The translations under genes and the position numbers were made by a program. A stretch of 36,106 bases of DNA from JAXMAR01 sp046350295. GTDB lineage: Bacteria > Planctomycetota > Planctomycetia > Gemmatales > Gemmataceae. The notes under the pieces are model-generated. The model did not search any database and was not told where the DNA came from. It saw only the letters and a list, made by a program, of their open reading frames with translations. The DNA lies in NCBI GenBank assembly GCA_046350295.1, contig JAXMAR010000060.1, positions 1-36,106 on the forward strand, given 5' to 3'. This document shows positions 26,265 through 34,176 of the stretch, piece by piece; the stretch's first letter is position 1; each line of letters starts with the position of its first letter.

Positions 26265-27031
26265 CGAAGGAGAAACAGGACGCAGCTGAGCGCAGCTCGT
26301 TCTCGTGCGGCTTATTCCTGCTGTTCTCTGCGGCTTCTTCGGACGCCCCCAAGCGGGTGACTTTTGCAGCGAAGCGGCTGGGTCTGTGACCTCGTTCGCC
26401 TTGTGAGGTGGTCGGAAATGGATTGCAGATCGGCTGCAACGAATTAAGTCGATGGCGCGCCGTGCCTTTTGCGGTGAGGGGCAAAATGGGTTGCAGAGCA
26501 GGTGTCTGGGTCTGAATGCAATTAATGCTTCGGTAAAGGTTCCTGCGGGCGTCCCCCGGGGGTAGGGTATGGCGTGCTGGCGTGCAGGAAGAAACTGCCT
26601 GCGTTCCTCATGGCCGTTGAGGTTAAGTCAACAGTCTCCGCCAAACCACTTGGGCGCGGAACCTTCCTGTCGGGCGCGGCGAGGTTCGCTTCGTTACGCG
26701 GAGTCGAGGGAGTGAGATCTCCCGTTGCGGATTCGTTCGGGGGTGGGGTGGGTAGTGAGATGAAATCAATGTTGAGGCGGGGCCGGTGTAGCCGAATGGA
26801 GCCGCGGTGGTCGATTTGCGCGGTGGAGGGAGTGGTTGGCGCAAGGCGAGTGGGGTCGGACTGTTGTGGAAGAATCGAGAAATGCGCGCGCGTTGCATTG
26901 CAGTAACGGTAGCGCGGCGAAATGAAAGAAACGCAAACGGGACCTTCTCACCCCTGCCCCTCTCCTCCTCAGACGGGGAGAGGGGAGAAAGGCGCGGGAC
27001 GGGGAGAGGGAGACCGAAGGCGACGCTTCGC
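26265..27031. other. 767-base stretch without a supported gene
   Basis: The only long frames (26574-26906 plus, 26623-27141 minus) have no recognisable domain, and base use looks less coding than in the neighbours. Composition is patchier, with lower-GC stretches around 26440-26530. It contains GGTTCCTGCGG at 26539-26549, the same 11-mer that borders the palindrome at 4058, and the GC-rich repeat described separately at 26951-27012. Confidence 0.6.
26951..27012. repeat. GC-rich palindromic repeat downstream of the second DUF1501 gene
   Basis: CCCCTCTCC (26957-26965) pairs with GGAGAGGGG (26977-26985) around an 11-base loop, followed by a further partial copy of the right arm (GGGGAGAGGG at about 27001-27010). 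It has the look of an interspersed intergenic repeat and could also act as a terminator for the leftward gene ending at 27032. A related but different GC-rich hairpin pair lies inside that gene at 27724-27823. Confidence 0.5.
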
Positions 27032-28507
27032 TTAGAACAGTTCCATGATCGGCTCACCCGTCGAGATCGGGCGGGTGAAGCCGTCGCGGCTGAGGCGGGT
27101 TTTCCGGGGATGCCGAGGGCGTGGAAGATGGTGGCGCCCATGTCCTGGGGGCGGACGGGGCGGTCCTTGACGAAGGCGGCGATGCGGTCGGATTCGCCGA
27201 TGACGCGGCCGCCGCGGACGCCGCAGCCGGCGATGAGGGAGGAGTAGCAGTTGGGCCAGTGCTGGCGGCCGGGCAGGACGGTGGGCTGGTTGATGCGCGG
27301 GGTGCGGCCGAACTCGCCGGTGACGACGACGAGGGTGCGTTCGAGCAGGCCGCGGTCGTGGAGGTCGGTGAGGAGGGCGGAGAGGCCCCAAGTCGAGGCA
27401 GGGAGTGCACCTCAGCCCATGCCGTAGGAGCCGTTGCCGAAGGCGTTGCCCATGCCCATTTCGCTGCCGTGCATGTCCCAGCTCGAGGCGGAGGGCCGCC
27501 GCCGGTCTGACCCGGGGCGGGGCCGGTCCAGCCGTTGACAGTGACGAAGCCGACGCCGGCCCTCGACGAGGCGGCGGGCGAGAAGGAGGTTCTGGCCGAG
27601 GGGGTGCATGCCGTAGCGGTCAAGGACGGCGGTGGGCTCGCGGTGGATCTCGAAGACCTGACGGGCGCCGAGCTGCTGGCGAGGTCGAAGCGGCGCGGCG
27701 GTGGATGTCGCTCCAGTCGCGGGTTACCCCCCCGACGCCCCAACCCCTCCCCCACCGAGGGGAGGGAGTCTCCGCGCTCATCCCCCCACCCCGCCTCCTC
27801 CACAAGGCGGGAGGGGGAATCAATGGCGGCGGAGGAGACGGCCGCGTTCGTGCATGCGCGGCCGCCGGCACCGCGGGCTGAAATTATCAGCGCGGAAAGT
27901 CGGCATGGCGGGGTGGTTGTTGGCGGCGCCGACGAAGAGGGGATTCGCGCTGGGCGCTGAGGAAGCCGGCGTTGCCGATGTTAAAGGCAGAAGACGGGGT
28001 CGCCGACGCACTTGATGAGCCAGACGTAGTTGGCGATGTTGCGTTCGGTGGGGCGGAGCTTGGAGAGGATGGCTACCATGTAGGGCGTCGGCGGGGGGCG
28101 CCTGCCTGTCCGGCGAGGCTGTGGTGCATGGCGTCGAAGTGGTTGCTGATGTTGCCGACGTGGGTCATCGAGCGGATCAGCGAGAAGTGCTGCGTCATGC
28201 GCGAGAGGCGGTTGTTCAGCTCGCTGATGCGCATGCCGGGGACGCTGGTGGCGATGGGGCGATAGGGGCCGCGGATGTCCTCGGGGGCGTCGGGCTTGAG
28301 GTCCCAGGTATCGAGATGGCTGGGACCGCCGCAGAGGATGATGTAAATGACCGACTTTTCCGCCGCGACGCCGGGGAGGCCACGCTCGGCGTCGAGGCCG
28401 GCGGTGACCGTGCCGGGGACGCCCATGGTGAGGGCGCCGATGGCGCCGGCCTGGAGGAGTTGGCGGCGGGACGGGCGGGCCGATTGGTGGCCGTTTGTCG
28501 AGGTCAT
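27032..28507 (-). pseudogene. Second DUF1501 gene, broken by frameshifts and an inserted repeat
   Basis: The N-terminal 140 codons from ATG 28507 are intact: a Tat signal (SRRQLLQAGAIGALTMG), IIYL-type strand and GGPSHLDTWDLKPDAPEDIR, RSMTHVGNISNHFDAMHHSL. At the six-G run 28093-28098 the frame is lost. Further pieces in other frames read KLRPTERNIANYVWLIKCVG, NPLFVGAANNHPAMPTFR, RYGMHPLGQNLLLARRLVE, VGFVTVNGWTGPAPGQTGGG, SWDMHGSEMGMGNAFGNGSY, TGEFGRTPRINQP and the terminal GFTRPISTGEPIMELF. Between MPTFRADNF and FDLAS the roughly 45 residues expected in this family are replaced by a GC-rich repeat (27724-27823) and unrelated sequence with a stop. Unlike the 18-20 kb region, this suggests true inactivation, possibly with sequence errors on top. 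Confidence 0.8.
27724..27823. repeat. GC-rich double-hairpin repeat inside the DUF1501 gene
   Basis: Two adjacent hairpins: CCCTCCCC (27745-27752) with GGGGAGGG (27759-27766), and CCCGCCT (27790-27796) with AGGCGGG (27805-27811). Runs of C or G flank both. The block has no similarity to DUF1501 coding sequence and lies exactly where conserved residues are missing. No clear target duplication was found. Confidence 0.55.
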
Positions 28508-28586
28508 GCGGCGATCTCCTTTCGCTGCATCCTAACCTGCATCGGCATAGGTGGCAACGAAGATTGTCGGCTTCCGAGCAAAAGTC

Positions 28587-30146
28587 TCAATCGCCGAAGT
28601 GGCCAAACCGGTCGGACGACTCCGGGCCACCCACCGCGCCGATGACGGCGCCCGCGCCGTCGGCCGGGTCGCCGGCGCCGATCAGCGGGCTCCCTTCGGC
28701 CGGGGTGTAGGCGGCCCGATAGAACTGTAGCATCTTCGACACGCCGACCTTGCGGGCTTTGATCTCCGCATCGGAAAACGGAAACGCCTTGGGAATCGGT
28801 CCCTTGAAACGGGGATCGGCCTGCTCGTCGATCTTGCCGCCGCGCGGGACGTCGTTGAGGGCGAAGCCGGCGTCCTTGCGCTCGGTCTTGCCGGCGACCG
28901 ACAGCAGATAGTTCCGCTTGGCGCCGAGACTGAAGAAGAGGTTGTGGTCGGCGTAACCGAGCCGGGCCGGTTTTTCCTCCAGCGGCTCGTCGTTCCAGCT
29001 CATGCGGATCATGGCCTGCGGCCGTTTGAAGTATTTCTCGGCGTGCTTGAAGTTGTAAAAGACGTTATTCCGCACGCTCTTCACGAACGCTTTCGGCGCC
29101 ACTTCAATGGCCGGCACGTCGAGTCGGCCGCCTCCGTCGAAGACGTTATTGAAGATCTCGATCCCTTCGCCCGGGTTCTTCGGCGGGTAGATCACCGCGA
29201 TGCACGCCGACATCGAACCTTGCCTGCTGTCCGAGGCGCCGGCGAGGAAGAGGTTGTGGTGGATTCGGCCGATGCTGCCGTTCTGCATCAAATCATGGTC
29301 GATGATGTCGCTGATCACGTTGTAACGGAACTCCCCTTCGACGAAGCGGACGATCCATTCGCCGTCGCGGATGACGTTGTGTTCGCCGATAACACCGCGG
29401 CCGGTCGTGAAGACGGAGACCTGGCTCCAGTAGGGATACTCCTTCGTGATCGGCATGCGCAGGTGGAAGTAGTTGCCGCGAACGATCGTCCCCTCCCCGT
29501 CGGCGACGATGCCGATGCGCAGCCCGATGAAGAGGTTGCTGTCGGCGTCGCGCTCGCCGCCGATGAGCCAGCCGGGCGCGCGAAACACAACCTTGCCGCG
29601 CGGGATGAAGTTGCCCTGGAACAGCTTTCGCGCCGGAGAATTGCCGGTGCCGGTGAAAAAGTCGCCCGAGTGGCCGATGTCCTTGCTGATGGCGACCACC
29701 GAGTTTTCGAGAACGGCGTTGTGGCGGAAGCGCGCCGTCGAGGCGTCGTCCGTCTGGAGGCGGATGGCGGAGCAGGCGTCGAGCGTGCAATTCTCGATCG
29801 CGATCTCCCCCTTGCCTGCCACGCGGAGATCGAAAGCGGCAAGCCCCGGTCCGCTGACAAGGCCGTCCGCTCCGGTCTTGGGCAAGCCGCCCAGTTCCCG
29901 GATCGTGCAATGGTGGATCGCAAGCCGACCCGTCCACTTGGCGCCCGAGCGGATTTGATGCCGCTTGCCGAGGAGGACACAGGGCTTCTCCTGTGTGCCG
30001 TGGATTTCGAGCACGTCGGCGCCGTCGAGCACCAAGTCGTCGGACAGCGTGTGCGTTTGGCCGGCTTCAACGATGAGCGGGGCGGCGTGCGCGACGGGCG
30101 GGCGTAGGAGGATCAAGCCGAGAAAGAAAGGGCAGACGCGTTTCAT
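28587..30146 (-). CDS. Secreted right-handed parallel beta-helix protein
   Basis: 519 residues with a signal peptide (MKRVCPFFLGLILLRPPVAHA, cleavage near residue 21), then repeated short strands and Asn/Gly-rich turns of a pectate-lyase-like beta-helix. Examples are AAFDLRVAGKGEIAIENCTL, FRHNAVLENSVVAISKDIGH, GTIVRGNYFHL, GVIGEHNVIRDGEWIVRF, EGEFRYNVISDIIDHDLMQN and GIEIFNNVFDGGGR. The C-terminus (AAYTPAEGSPLIGAGDPADG) is the usual SPLIGAG cap of these proteins. No lyase catalytic set can be assigned; polysaccharide binding or cleavage is the family expectation. ATG 30146 is chosen because the 69 codons upstream in the same frame have no signal peptide and look non-coding. Confidence 0.85.
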   Translation of the reverse strand: MKRVCPFFLGLILLRPPVAHAAPLIVEAGQTHTLSDDLVLDGADVLEIHGTQEKPCVLLGKRHQIRSGAKWTGRLAIHHCTIRELGGLPKTGADGLVSGPGLAAFDLRVAGKGEIAIENCTLDACSAIRLQTDDASTARFRHNAVLENSVVAISKDIGHSGDFFTGTGNSPARKLFQGNFIPRGKVVFRAPGWLIGGERDADSNLFIGLRIGIVADGEGTIVRGNYFHLRMPITKEYPYWSQVSVFTTGRGVIGEHNVIRDGEWIVRFVEGEFRYNVISDIIDHDLMQNGSIGRIHHNLFLAGASDSRQGSMSACIAVIYPPKNPGEGIEIFNNVFDGGGRLDVPAIEVAPKAFVKSVRNNVFYNFKHAEKYFKRPQAMIRMSWNDEPLEEKPARLGYADHNLFFSLGAKRNYLLSVAGKTERKDAGFALNDVPRGGKIDEQADPRFKGPIPKAFPFSDAEIKARKVGVSKMLQFYRAAYTPAEGSPLIGAGDPADGAGAVIGAVGGPESSDRFGHFGD

Positions 30147-30565
30147 GGTTCGCCTTCGACGACAGCCGGGGATCGTTTCAAAACGGGGACGCGACTCTTT
30201 GTCTTTTTGGATTTTAGGACTCGCGTCCTCTTTTGAAAAAGCCTCTAAACGCCGCTGCGCCTGTTGGCAAGCGGAATCGCGGAACGCAATGGCGCAACGT
30301 CGGGCAGGCTGCTGCACGAGCGACGTGCTCCCGGCTTCCCGTCGCCACGGCAAGCTTTTTCGCGGGCGTTTCCGAGGACGCCGCAGCGGCGCAAACGCAT
30401 GAAAAACAGCTCCCTCTCTCGCTTCGCGGGTTTCTTGGGCGTGTCGCGCCGAAGCGGCGCCGAGTTTGCTTTTCCCAACGCAGCTTTATCGACCTCACCC
30501 ACTTGAGCGCGGTGTCCCGATGCCGAGGTCTCGTCCAACTAAAGCCAATGGGCGAGGAGAGACAC
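30147..30565. other. 419-base gap without a supported gene
   Basis: Open frames on both strands cross this gap (for example the extension of the next gene up to 30233), but none has a ribosome binding site, domain or signal peptide. It must hold the promoters of the leftward beta-helix gene and the rightward small-protein cluster. I could not pick a convincing pair of boxes. Confidence 0.5.
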
Positions 30566-30886
30566 GTGATACGCGCCGGGTTGCCGATTGTACGTTCGCC
30601 GAGTTCGCCGGGCGAGAGCTTGCAATCTCCGTTCGACCGCGATTGGGATCGGTCAGCGGGCGTGCCGGAGGAGACGCCGCATCCCGACTGGGCCGTCATC
30701 GAAAAGGCGCTGGCCAGGCCGGCGCCGGACAGGCTGCTGGGGACGGCACGCGTGATGTTCGCGCTGGTGCTGCTGCTGACCGGGCTGGTGCTCGGCGCGA
30801 TGTACCAGTCGGAGCGCGACGGAGCAAAGATCAAGCAGGCTCGGGACGAGGCGTTCCAGGCCGGAATGATGCGCTGCTGGAAGTGA
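30566..30886 (+). CDS. Small single-pass membrane protein
   Basis: 106 residues, no recognised family. A soluble N-terminus of about 65 residues (DWAVIEKALARPAPDRLLGT near its end) is followed by one membrane helix (ARVMFALVLLLTGLVLGAMY) and a short charged tail (QSERDGAKIKQARDEAFQAG). GTG 30566 has GAGGAG 6 bases upstream; the open frame continues upstream to ATG 30548 and beyond without a ribosome binding site. It heads a rightward series of small membrane proteins that ends with DUF892. Confidence 0.6.
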   Translation: MIRAGLPIVRSPSSPGESLQSPFDRDWDRSAGVPEETPHPDWAVIEKALARPAPDRLLGTARVMFALVLLLTGLVLGAMYQSERDGAKIKQARDEAFQAGMMRCWK

Positions 30887-30972
30887 CGTCCGAACGTCTC
30901 TCCATCGCCGGATTGGTAATGGAAGTGCGCGCTGCGCGACTTGTCGGCCGACCCCCAAGGAGACAATCAATC

Positions 30973-31095
30973 ATGCTACATAACTCTGTCAAACGTCTGG
31001 GGCGCATCAGCTATGGCATCGCGGCCGCCGTCCTTGGTTTGCCGCTGCCATTCGTGATCCTGGCGTTCATTTGCGGCGGTTGCGACCGCTGGTAA
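30973..31095 (+). CDS. Very small hydrophobic peptide (40 residues)
   Basis: ATG 30973, with AAGGAG about 10 bases upstream, gives a basic start (MLHNSVKRLGRISYGI), one hydrophobic helix (AAAVLGLPLPFVILAFICGG) and a short CDRW end. The CGGC-like end of the helix recalls a lipobox but leaves only three residues after the Cys. It lies between two membrane-protein genes on the same strand, 41 bases before the next ATG. Support is the ribosome binding site, the helix and the context; no homology is recognised. Confidence 0.45.
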   Translation: MLHNSVKRLGRISYGIAAAVLGLPLPFVILAFICGGCDRW

Positions 31096-31136
31096 AGACG
31101 CCGTGGGGGCGTCCCAAGAAGACAAAGGAACCAACC

Positions 31137-31829
31137 ATGGCCGAGCCACTTATCACAAAAACCGGCGTCGTTCCCACCGCGGAGGACGTGTTCTCCGTCG
31201 GCTCGCGGATCAGCTGGGGCGCCATCCTGGCCGGCAGCGTGCTGGCGCTGGCGATCCTGTTCCTGCTGACGCTGCTGGGGGGCGCCGTCGGCTTGTCGAT
31301 CGGCGATCGGGTCGAGCCGAGCAAGCTGCGCACCGGCGCCGTGATCTGGGCGCTCGTCACGACCTGCGCCGCCCTCTTCGTCGGCGGCTTGGCGATCAGC
31401 CAGTTCACCGTCGGCGAGACCAAGGCCGAAGCGGTGATGTACGGCCTCATCATGTGGGCCCTCCTTTTCGGGTTCCTGCTGGCGTTGAGCGCCGCGGGGG
31501 TGCGAGCGGGCCTGGGCGCGACGGCCAACATGGCGAACCTGGCGGAGACGGCGACGACGGAAAGCTGGGACGCGAGCGCCCGCCGGGCCGGCGTCCCCGC
31601 GGACCAGATCGACGCCTGGCGCACGAAGCTGAGCGAGCGGGCCGACAAATCGCCCGGCGTGCCGGCAAGCGACGACACGCGAAAGGCCAACCACGAGGCG
31701 GCGACGCGGATCACCTGGTACACCTTCCTCGGCGTATGGGTGTCGATGATGGCCGCGGCTGCCGGCGCCTGGGTCGGCGCGGGGCCGACGTTCCGGGCCG
31801 TGGTGATTCGGACGCGTGTCCCGGCCTGA
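31137..31829 (+). CDS. PhnA-like polytopic membrane protein
   Basis: 230 residues with four membrane helices. The start region RISWGAILAGSVLALAILFL with LLTLLGGAVGLSIGD resembles membrane proteins annotated as PhnA-like in alphaproteobacteria; that label does not mean phosphonate metabolism. A second helix (GAVIWALVTTCAALFVGGLA) and a third (YGLIMWALLFGFLLALSAAG) follow, then a hydrophilic loop of about 75 residues and a last helix (YTFLGVWVSMMAAAAGAWVG). ATG 31137 has AAAGGA about 7 bases upstream. The next gene is a DUF892 stress protein. Function unknown; a general stress or envelope role is inferred from the neighbour. Confidence 0.7.
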   Translation: MAEPLITKTGVVPTAEDVFSVGSRISWGAILAGSVLALAILFLLTLLGGAVGLSIGDRVEPSKLRTGAVIWALVTTCAALFVGGLAISQFTVGETKAEAVMYGLIMWALLFGFLLALSAAGVRAGLGATANMANLAETATTESWDASARRAGVPADQIDAWRTKLSERADKSPGVPASDDTRKANHEAATRITWYTFLGVWVSMMAAAAGAWVGAGPTFRAVVIRTRVPA

Positions 31830-31923
31830 GGCCCGCCAGGCCGCGAAAAGCGCGCCCTGTCTCTTTGCCGTGCGTCCAAAACGACTGACAATCCCCTTTT
31901 TCTTAACGCTCAAGGAGCAAGCG

Positions 31924-32421
31924 ATGAAAAAACTGACGTCGATGGAAGACCTGTACGTTCACGAGCTGCGTGACCTCTATAGCGCCGAAAACCAGCTTAT
32001 CAAGGCCTTGCCCAAGATGGCGAAGGCGGTTTCCTCCGATGATCTGAAAGAGGCGTTGGAGACGCACCTCGAAGAAACGATGGAGCAGGCCAAGCGGCTC
32101 GAGACCATCTGCAGGAAGCTCGGCATCAATCCCAAAGGCCAGAAGTGCAAGGCGATGGAAGGCTTGCTCGAGGAGGGCAAGGAGAGCATGGAGCTCGAAG
32201 TGGACGATCCGCAGATTCGCGACGCCGCCATCATCGCCGCTGCTCAGCGGGTGGAGCACTACGAGATCGCCGGATACGGCTGCGCCCGCACCTTTGCCGA
32301 ACTTCTCGGCGAGGACGAAGCCGCCGAACTGCTGCAAACGACCCTCGATGAGGAAGCCGGCGCCGACAAGAAGCTGACCGAGGTTGCGCAGTCCATCAAC
32401 ATGGAGGCGATGGCGGAGTAG
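31924..32421 (+). CDS. DUF892 (YciF-like) ferritin-like protein
   Basis: 165-residue four-helix-bundle protein of the DUF892/YciF family, rubrerythrin- and ferritin-like proteins often induced by stress. The start MKKLTSMEDLYVHELRDLYS is typical. Glu/His residues placed for a di-metal site occur in ELRDLYSAENQL, LETHLEETMEQAKRLE, AAQRVEHYEIAGYG and LDEEAGADKKLTEVA. The length matches the family. ATG 31924 has AAGGAG 7 bases upstream. A terminator follows, so this closes the rightward cluster. In other bacteria such genes lie in general-stress regulons, and here they follow two or three small membrane proteins. Confidence 0.92.
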   Translation: MKKLTSMEDLYVHELRDLYSAENQLIKALPKMAKAVSSDDLKEALETHLEETMEQAKRLETICRKLGINPKGQKCKAMEGLLEEGKESMELEVDDPQIRDAAIIAAAQRVEHYEIAGYGCARTFAELLGEDEAAELLQTTLDEEAGADKKLTEVAQSINMEAMAE

Positions 32422-32452
32422 GGGGGGGCGCCGCCGAAAGCCAGTTCCTGTC

Positions 32453-32478
32453 AGGCCCCGTTCGAAGCGGGGCCTTTC
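32453..32478 (+). terminator. Rho-independent terminator after DUF892
   Basis: AGGCCCCG (32453-32460) and CGGGGCCT (32468-32475) form a perfect 8-bp stem with a 7-base loop, followed by TTCG. It lies between convergent genes and may serve both. Confidence 0.75.
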
Positions 32479-32491
32479 GTTGGCGCTGACC

Positions 32492-34027
32492 TTACTTGCG
32501 GCGGATCGCCTGCCCCGGCAGTGCCGTTCGGACCAGCTCGCCATTCCGGATAACCGGCGTCCCCATCACGATCACCTGCCGCATCCCGACGGACGGCTGC
32601 CCCGGCTTCTCGAACGTCGCCCGGTCGCCGACTTTCTCCGCGTCGAAAACGATCAGGTCGGCGTCCGCCCCTTCCTTGATGCGGCCCTTGTGCTTCATTT
32701 GCGGCACGCTTTCCTCCAGCACCCGGGCGGGGATCAGCGAGCAGCGGCGAATCGCATCCGACAACGTGAGCGCCTTCCGCTCGCGCACGTAGCGTCCCAG
32801 CATCCGGCAAAAGGTTCCCGCCGCCCGTGGATGGGCCTTCGCCTTCTCCGGGATCGGCCAGACGTCGCCGCCGACCGGGACGCCGTCGATCTCCCAGTCG
32901 CCGCTGTCCGAAGCGATGGCGCCGCCGGGGAAAAGGACTGAGCGGTCTAACAACTCCTGGTCCCCCGGCTTGCCGTCCGGGTCGAGGAAACGCAAAAGGA
33001 CGGAGCCGCCCGGATCGCTCTTGCGCAGCTCCTCGACGCGCTTCTTGGTGAGCCGTTCGCCGGTCTTGAGGTAAATCAGGTCGCCGTAGTCCATGCCCAT
33101 GCGCTCGCGCCAGTCGGGCTTGGTCAGGAAGGCTGCGTTGATGCCGGTCCAGCCCGTGCCGTAGGGATATGCCTCGGTGCTGATCTTGACGCCGCGTTTC
33201 TGGGCGTCGGCAATGAGACGGGCGCAGATCTCGATGTCGCGCAGGCTGGTGCTGTTGAAATGGCAGATGTGGACCCGCGCGCCAGTCGACGCCGCCATCG
33301 CCACCACTTCCTGATACGCGGCGAAGGAACTTTCCGGCTCGATCGCGCCCATGTAGCGGATGTGGATGAACGTCGTGACGCCGTGCTTGGCGGCGAGCTT
33401 GTGCACGAGGTAGTTCTCCTTCTGCCCGAAGCCCGGCGCATAGCCCGCGAGCATGCCGATACCAAGCGCCCCTTCCTTGAGCCCGCCCTCCAACCGCGCC
33501 AGGATCTTCGCGACCTGCGCCTCGGTCGCGAGCCGTTGCGTCCAGCCCGGCAGCGCGAACGCTTTGAGCATGAAGCGCGGCGAGGCGTCCGGCTCCAGAT
33601 CATGCATCACGGCCACCCGCGCGTGCGCCCAGCCGGCCGCGGCGCCGTAGTGAATCGGGCGACCTTCTTTGGCGCGGCTGTCATAAAACGCAGTCACCGG
33701 CAGCGTCCCCGCCTCCAGCTCCAGATGCGTCGTCACGCCGTCGAACGCCTGCACGCGTGCGGCCAGCAGCTCCTGTCCATGCGCGTGCAGGTCGATGAAG
33801 CCGGGAGCGACGACGAATCCGGTGGCGTCGATCGTCTCCATTCCCTTGAGCGGCGTCTTGGACACGGCCGCGATCTTGCCCTTCCTGATGCCGACGTGAC
33901 GGATCGCGTCGAGCCCGGACTCGGGATCGATGACGCGGCCGTTGGCGAGGACGAGATCGAACGTGGCGCCCGCGTGGAGAGGCGCCGCCAACATGGCAAA
34001 GAAAAGGACGCCGCATGCAGACTTCAT
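32492..34027 (-). CDS. Secreted D-aminoacylase / N-acyl-D-amino-acid deacylase family amidohydrolase
   Basis: 511-residue metal-dependent amidohydrolase that removes acyl groups from N-acyl-D-amino acids or related compounds. A signal peptide (MKSACGVLFFAMLAAPLHAG) indicates export. The small beta domain begins FDLVLANGRVIDPESGLD. The metal-binding HxH is in APGFIDLHAHGQE. Later His residues sit in TTFIHIRYMG and RVHICHFNST, and the catalytic Asp is probably in IASDSGDWEI. The C-terminal beta part ends GRIKEGADADLIVFD and MGTPVIRNGELV. ATG 34027 is chosen because a signal peptide follows directly; 17 codons upstream are open but have no function. A role in D-amino-acid or peptidoglycan-fragment recycling is inference. 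Confidence 0.88.
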   Translation of the reverse strand: MKSACGVLFFAMLAAPLHAGATFDLVLANGRVIDPESGLDAIRHVGIRKGKIAAVSKTPLKGMETIDATGFVVAPGFIDLHAHGQELLAARVQAFDGVTTHLELEAGTLPVTAFYDSRAKEGRPIHYGAAAGWAHARVAVMHDLEPDASPRFMLKAFALPGWTQRLATEAQVAKILARLEGGLKEGALGIGMLAGYAPGFGQKENYLVHKLAAKHGVTTFIHIRYMGAIEPESSFAAYQEVVAMAASTGARVHICHFNSTSLRDIEICARLIADAQKRGVKISTEAYPYGTGWTGINAAFLTKPDWRERMGMDYGDLIYLKTGERLTKKRVEELRKSDPGGSVLLRFLDPDGKPGDQELLDRSVLFPGGAIASDSGDWEIDGVPVGGDVWPIPEKAKAHPRAAGTFCRMLGRYVRERKALTLSDAIRRCSLIPARVLEESVPQMKHKGRIKEGADADLIVFDAEKVGDRATFEKPGQPSVGMRQVIVMGTPVIRNGELVRTALPGQAIRRK

Positions 34028-34100
34028 CGCAAGGCCTCGTGGATCGCGCACTCGGAAGGAACGCGCAGGTGGAGACATCGTAGGCGCCTTGCGGCCTGGC

Positions 34101-34109
34101 TGCTATGAT
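34101..34109 (+). promoter_or_regulatory. Extended -10 promoter for the HEAT-repeat gene
   Basis: TGCTATGAT is a TGn extended -10 with hexamer TATGAT (five of six). It lies 67 bases before ATG 34177. No good -35 box is seen, as is common with extended -10 sites. Confidence 0.4.
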
Positions 34110-34176
34110 CGGGGATGCAAACTCTTCCTCCCGCGGCGCCGTCTGTTCATAGACACCGTCCCATGCGAGGCGACCA

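Noticed and set aside
26574..26906. 110-codon plus-strand frame in the gap after the WD40-like gene
   Set aside because: No ribosome binding site, domain or signal peptide; composition unlike neighbouring genes.
30233..30565. Longer start for the small membrane protein
   Set aside because: The extra 111 residues have no ribosome binding site and look non-coding, whereas GTG 30566 has a well-placed GAGGAG.
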